Shown piece after piece: positions 60,729 to 64,000 of a stretch of DNA of 64,000 nucleotides. The position numbers were made by a program, and so were the translations under genes. The stretch is from contig JBNGCX010000003.1 in NCBI GenBank assembly GCA_049974865.1, positions 1 through 64,000 on the forward strand. Reading direction: 5' to 3'. Within the stretch, counting starts at the first letter, position 1; the number at the start of each line of letters is the position of its first letter. The notes under the pieces are model-generated. The model was not told where the DNA came from and did no database searches. It was given only the letters and a program-made list of their open reading frames with translations. The DNA is from JAGSOU01 sp049974865 (lineage in GTDB: Bacteria > Pseudomonadota > Alphaproteobacteria > Rhodobacterales > Rhodobacteraceae).

Positions 60729-62303
60729 TTATTTTCTCAGAAGGTCGCGGAGTTCGGCGGCAATCAGGCGGCGCAGTTCATCCCTGGTCGCGCTGTCCAT
60801 CGAGGACATCGCGGAGGGCTGCGGCGCGGCGTTCGGGGCGGGCGAGCCCGGCACCCCGTCGGAGGGGGCCGTCGGCAGGGCCCCGCGGAATTCTCGGCCC
60901 AGGCCGTGGAAATTCCCGAAGGGCACGTCGGAGCCGGAGTTGTAGGCGATGCGGGTCCAGTGCACGAGGTGCTGCGGCCCCACGTTCTCGCCAATCGACG
61001 AGCGCCCGAAGAACCCGGTGCCGATGGTGAAGGTTGGCGCCAGGTTCGTAGCAAATCCGGCGGCGCCCTGCGAACACGGGGCGTTGACCACGACGCGATA
61101 GGCCTCGACCTTGCCGGCATAGGCCATGATCACCGATTCGTCGCTGGCGTGGATCGCTGCCGAGTGCCCGGCGCCGGTCAGCCGCAACACGGCGCGGGCC
61201 TGCGAGAGCGCCTGCGCCCGGGTCTTGGTCACGTGCAGGCTGAGCACCGGGCAGAGCTTCTCTTTCGACAGCCGCTCCTCGACGCCGATCTGGGTGATGG
61301 GCGTGACCAGGATCTTGGTGTCGGGCGACACGCGGATGCCGCATTCCTGCGCGATCCAGGTGGCGTCGCGGCCGATAGCCTCGACATTGAAGCCGCGCGG
61401 ATGAAACAGGAACCGGCGCAGCGCCTCGGTCTCCTCGTCGCTGCAGATATGCGCGCCTGCGGATTTGAGCGCACGCCCCAGCTGGACCTCGACCGAGGAC
61501 AGGGTGATCAACACGCTTTCGTTGGTGCAGAGCACCGAGTTGTCGAAGCTCTTGGAGGCGACGATCCTCTGCGCCGCCTTGGTCAGATCGGCGCTGTCAT
61601 CGACGAAGACCGGCGCATTGCCCGGGCCGACGCCGATCGCCGGGTTACTGGAGGAATAGGCTGCGCGCACCATCGGCGTGCCGCCCGTGGCCAGGATCAC
61701 GTTGGTCTTGTCCGAGGTCATGAAAGCCTCGACAAGCGGGATCGAGGGCTCGGTCAGGATCTGGATCGCGCCGGCCGGGGCGCCGGCGGCCTCGGCGGCG
61801 CGGGCCAGCGCCTCGGCGGCCTCGACCGAGGTCTCCCTGACCGCCGGATGGGGCGAGATGACGATGGCGTTGCGCGTCATCATCGCCAGCAGGACCTTGT
61901 AGTTGATCGTTGCCACCGGGTTGGTCGAAGGCGTCAGCGCGAAGATCACCCCCGCGGGTCGCGGGATCTCGACGATCTTGCGCGCCTCGTCGATCCGCGG
62001 GTTCACGTAATCGGCGTCGCTGTAGTGCTCGACCAGCGGTTTGGCCGTCAGCTCGTTCTTGATCTTCTTGTGGGCCGCCACCCCGAAGCCGCTTTCGGCC
62101 ACGGCCTTCTCGGCGAACTCGCCGGCATGGGCATGGGCGGCCTCGGCCACGGCCTCGACGATCCGCAGCGTCGCCGCGCGGTCGTAGCGGTCGAAAACGG
62201 TCGCCGCCCAGCGCGCGCGCTCGAGCATCACGTCGGCCTTGCCCTGGCGCGCGGCCTTGGTGTCGGTGATGTCGATAAGGGAGTGAAACAGGGCCTGATC
62301 CAT
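60729..62303 (-). CDS. CoA-acylating aldehyde dehydrogenase, BMC-encapsulated
   Basis: 524 residues. EutE/PduP/SauS-type enzyme: aldehyde + NAD+ + CoA to acyl-CoA. TPSTNPVATINYK near residue 125, GPGNAPVFVDDSAD and the catalytic Cys259 in FDNSVLCTNESV. The C-terminus has a Pro/Gly/Ser linker followed by RDELRRLIAAELRDLLRK, a typical encapsulation peptide (507-524). The ATG at 62303 overlaps the aminotransferase stop as TGATG; a GTG one codon earlier is possible. Substrate is probably propanal or acetaldehyde made by the neighbouring PLP enzyme. Confidence 0.92.
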   Translation of the reverse strand: MDQALFHSLIDITDTKAARQGKADVMLERARWAATVFDRYDRAATLRIVEAVAEAAHAHAGEFAEKAVAESGFGVAAHKKIKNELTAKPLVEHYSDADYVNPRIDEARKIVEIPRPAGVIFALTPSTNPVATINYKVLLAMMTRNAIVISPHPAVRETSVEAAEALARAAEAAGAPAGAIQILTEPSIPLVEAFMTSDKTNVILATGGTPMVRAAYSSSNPAIGVGPGNAPVFVDDSADLTKAAQRIVASKSFDNSVLCTNESVLITLSSVEVQLGRALKSAGAHICSDEETEALRRFLFHPRGFNVEAIGRDATWIAQECGIRVSPDTKILVTPITQIGVEERLSKEKLCPVLSLHVTKTRAQALSQARAVLRLTGAGHSAAIHASDESVIMAYAGKVEAYRVVVNAPCSQGAAGFATNLAPTFTIGTGFFGRSSIGENVGPQHLVHWTRIAYNSGSDVPFGNFHGLGREFRGALPTAPSDGVPGSPAPNAAPQPSAMSSMDSATRDELRRLIAAELRDLLRK

Positions 62304-63574
62304 CACACCATTCTCCGCCGGTCGCCCATGACCTCTTCGCGCGCCAGTTCCACGGCGATGGCGACGCGCCGGAGCACGTCCTCGGCATCGGCCTGGCTGA
62401 GCAGAAGCCCGGGTTTGAATTGAAGAACGCGCGGGTCGAGGGTCGAGAAGATCGCCCAGACCCCGTTCTCGTAGAGATGTTTCATCACCGGCTTAGCACC
62501 CTGTTCGTGATTGAACTCGAGCCCCATCACCACGCCGTGCTGCCGGATGCCGATGAAGAAGTCCGAGAAGGCGGCCATGATGTCGTTCAGCCCGGCACGC
62601 AGGTAGTCGCTGATATACTGCACCATGGTGCGGACCTCGGGGCGCTGCACGATCTCCAGCGTCTTCATCGCCACCACGCAGCCCAGTTCGGCGCCGCCCA
62701 TGGTCGAGATGTGGCCGAAGCCGTCCTCCTTGAGCCAGCCACCGCATTTCTCGGAGATCAGCACGCAGGCGATCGGGTACATGCCGCCCGAGATGCCCTT
62801 GCCGGTCACCATGATGTCGGGCACCACGCCGTAGCGCATGCAGCCCCACATTTCGCCAGTGCGCATCAGCCCGGTCTGGACCTCGTCGGCGATGTAGAGC
62901 GCGTCGTATTTCTCGCACAGCGCCTTGACCCCGGGCAGGTAGCCTTCCTGCGGCATGGGGAAGCCGTAGGTCGCCGGGATGGTCTCCATGATGACGGCGG
63001 CCACGTCGCGGCCCCGCAGCGCCTCTTCCATGGCGTTCAGGTCGTTGAAGGGGACCTGGACGAATTCGCCCTGGGTGTCCTCGGAGAGAAAGAGCTTGGA
63101 GAACCGGTCGTCGCCGGTCTTGAGCGCCAGCCCGGTATGCCCGTGATAGGCCTTGATGATGGAGACGATCTTGCGCTTCTGCTTCGCGTTCCGGGCGGTC
63201 TTGAGCGCGATGTCGATCGCCTCGCCGCCGCCCGAGCCGTAGGCGGTGTATTTGAAGTCCGGGCCCGGCGCACAGGCCTGGAGCGCCTCGGCCAGCGCGG
63301 TGCGGGCCAGCGCCGGGAAGTGGTGGTTGCCCATGTCGAAGCGTTCGGTCCCGGCCTTGAGCACCTCGACCAGTTCCGGGTGCCGGTGGCCAAGGTTGTA
63401 GGTGCCTCCGTTCAGGTGCAGGTCGATGAGCCGCCGGCCGTCCATGTCGTAGAGGTAATACCCCTCGCGCCGGTCGATGACGAGATCGACTCCCATGTCG
63501 ATCCAGTCCTGGGTCTTGCCCGGATTCCAAAAGGCCTTTGACCTTTCCAGGAAGTCGATTTTTGCCTGCGACAT
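62303..63574 (-). CDS. Class III aminotransferase-fold PLP enzyme, probable phospho-lyase
   Basis: 423 residues. PLP Lys259 in VTGKGISGGMYP, Asp230 in IADEVQTGLMRTG, AYHGHTG at 143-149. Class III enzymes in kinase/acylating-aldehyde-dehydrogenase BMC loci act as phospho-lyases that split phospho-amino-alcohols into aldehyde, ammonia and phosphate (compare ethanolamine-phosphate phospho-lyase). True transamination cannot be excluded from sequence. Translationally coupled to the aldehyde dehydrogenase. Confidence 0.85.
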   Translation of the reverse strand: MSQAKIDFLERSKAFWNPGKTQDWIDMGVDLVIDRREGYYLYDMDGRRLIDLHLNGGTYNLGHRHPELVEVLKAGTERFDMGNHHFPALARTALAEALQACAPGPDFKYTAYGSGGGEAIDIALKTARNAKQKRKIVSIIKAYHGHTGLALKTGDDRFSKLFLSEDTQGEFVQVPFNDLNAMEEALRGRDVAAVIMETIPATYGFPMPQEGYLPGVKALCEKYDALYIADEVQTGLMRTGEMWGCMRYGVVPDIMVTGKGISGGMYPIACVLISEKCGGWLKEDGFGHISTMGGAELGCVVAMKTLEIVQRPEVRTMVQYISDYLRAGLNDIMAAFSDFFIGIRQHGVVMGLEFNHEQGAKPVMKHLYENGVWAIFSTLDPRVLQFKPGLLLSQADAEDVLRRVAIAVELAREEVMGDRRRMV

Positions 63575-63664
63575 GGCGCCGTCCTTTCAACTCTTACCAG
63601 CAGTTAGGGCGATTCTCGGGCTGCCGACTTGACCGCAAACCGCGGGTTCTTGACACATGCGCGA

Positions 63665-64000
63665 TCAACCGAAACGCGCCAGGTAGGCCTGCCCGAGTTC
63701 GGCCGTCGTGCCGGCGAAACCGGGGGCGAGTTCCTGCGGTTCGGGGGCCTCGATATGGCTGCCGATCCAGGCCAGAAGCGCCATTCGGCGCAGCATCACG
63801 AAGGTGTCCAGCTCCGCCTCTTCCGCCTCGGAAAGGGCGCGCGCCTTGCGGTAGCCCCTGACCCAGGCGTCCTTGAGGTCCGGCACGCGCGGGTCGTCCT
63901 CCATGAAGCTGATACCGGTGGCGAAGTCGTAGAGGAACCAGCCGATGCCGCAATCGTCGAAATCGATGAGTCGGGTGCCGTTCTCGTCTTCCAGCAGATT
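63665..64000 (-). CDS. APH-type phosphotransferase, partial (amino-alcohol kinase candidate)
   Basis: Only the last 111 codons are inside the window; the gene continues past the right edge. LIDFDDCGIGWFLYDFATGI carries the Mg-binding DFD motif of aminoglycoside-phosphotransferase/choline-kinase-like enzymes. In the related mycobacterial compartment the kinase of this family phosphorylates (S)-1-amino-2-propanol. First in transcription order of the visible BMC operon, 90 bases before the PLP enzyme. Confidence 0.8.
   Translation of the reverse strand, partial: NLLEDENGTRLIDFDDCGIGWFLYDFATGISFMEDDPRVPDLKDAWVRGYRKARALSEAEEAELDTFVMLRRMALLAWIGSHIEAPEPQELAPGFAGTTAELGQAYLARFG

Overview
The window is high-GC chromosomal DNA from an alphaproteobacterium, most likely Rhodobacteraceae (Rhodobacterales). 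This follows from the paired b and b' ATP synthase subunits in an atpI-B-E-b'-b operon, a MipZ division ATPase, GlcDEF glycolate oxidase, the ffh-rpsP-rimM-trmD-rplS-rpmE block and a form I RuBisCO operon with divergent cbbR. Genes are dense and intergenic gaps short. I saw no rRNA, tRNA, CRISPR array or intact mobile element.

Region by region: 0-4 kb holds a P1-family peptidase, a small secreted protein, an esterase and succinate-semialdehyde dehydrogenase. 4-6.4 kb holds a single-domain globin, an Hsp20 with an RpoH-like promoter and a ROSE-like leader, and a secreted trypsin-like protease. 6.4-10.4 kb is glcDEF, and 11.6-18.3 kb a MoxR/DUF58/DUF4159 membrane operon. 18.4-33.8 kb is mixed housekeeping: cation efflux, DNA polymerase I, HIT protein, a GT14 glycosyltransferase divergent from a sulfotransferase, TetR/SDR, adenosine kinase-nth, an AraC-alkyltransferase fusion, an OmpA lipoprotein and a GntR regulator. 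33.9-36.6 kb encodes the Fo part of ATP synthase. 36.8-47.7 kb holds ArsR, a DMT exporter, LysR/azoreductase, ffh, three tandem acetyltransferases, chorismate mutase, the ribosomal and tRNA-modification genes, MipZ and acylphosphatase.

47.8-64 kb is the accessory part. An amidase follows the remnant of an M20 peptidase gene. Next come cbbLSQO plus a small downstream gene, with cbbR divergent. Then come a XylB-like dehydrogenase, an IS3-family relic fused to a decapitated TetR gene, and finally a bacterial microcompartment (BMC) operon on the minus strand that runs off the right edge. The BMC operon encodes an APH-type kinase (partial), a class III PLP enzyme, a CoA-acylating aldehyde dehydrogenase with a C-terminal encapsulation peptide, two CsoS1D-like tandem-domain shell trimers, an uncharacterised 152-residue protein with an N-terminal encapsulation-like helix, a pentameric vertex protein and a hexameric shell protein.

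The kinase, PLP enzyme and acylating dehydrogenase match the logic of the Rhodococcus/Mycobacterium (aminoacetone/1-amino-2-propanol) compartment. An amino alcohol would be phosphorylated, a PLP phospho-lyase would release an aldehyde, and the aldehyde would be oxidised to an acyl-CoA inside the shell. This is the most interesting system in the window. RuBisCO and glycolate oxidase in the same stretch suggest autotrophy with 2-phosphoglycolate salvage, but the RuBisCO operon lacks carboxysome genes and I infer no functional link to the BMC.
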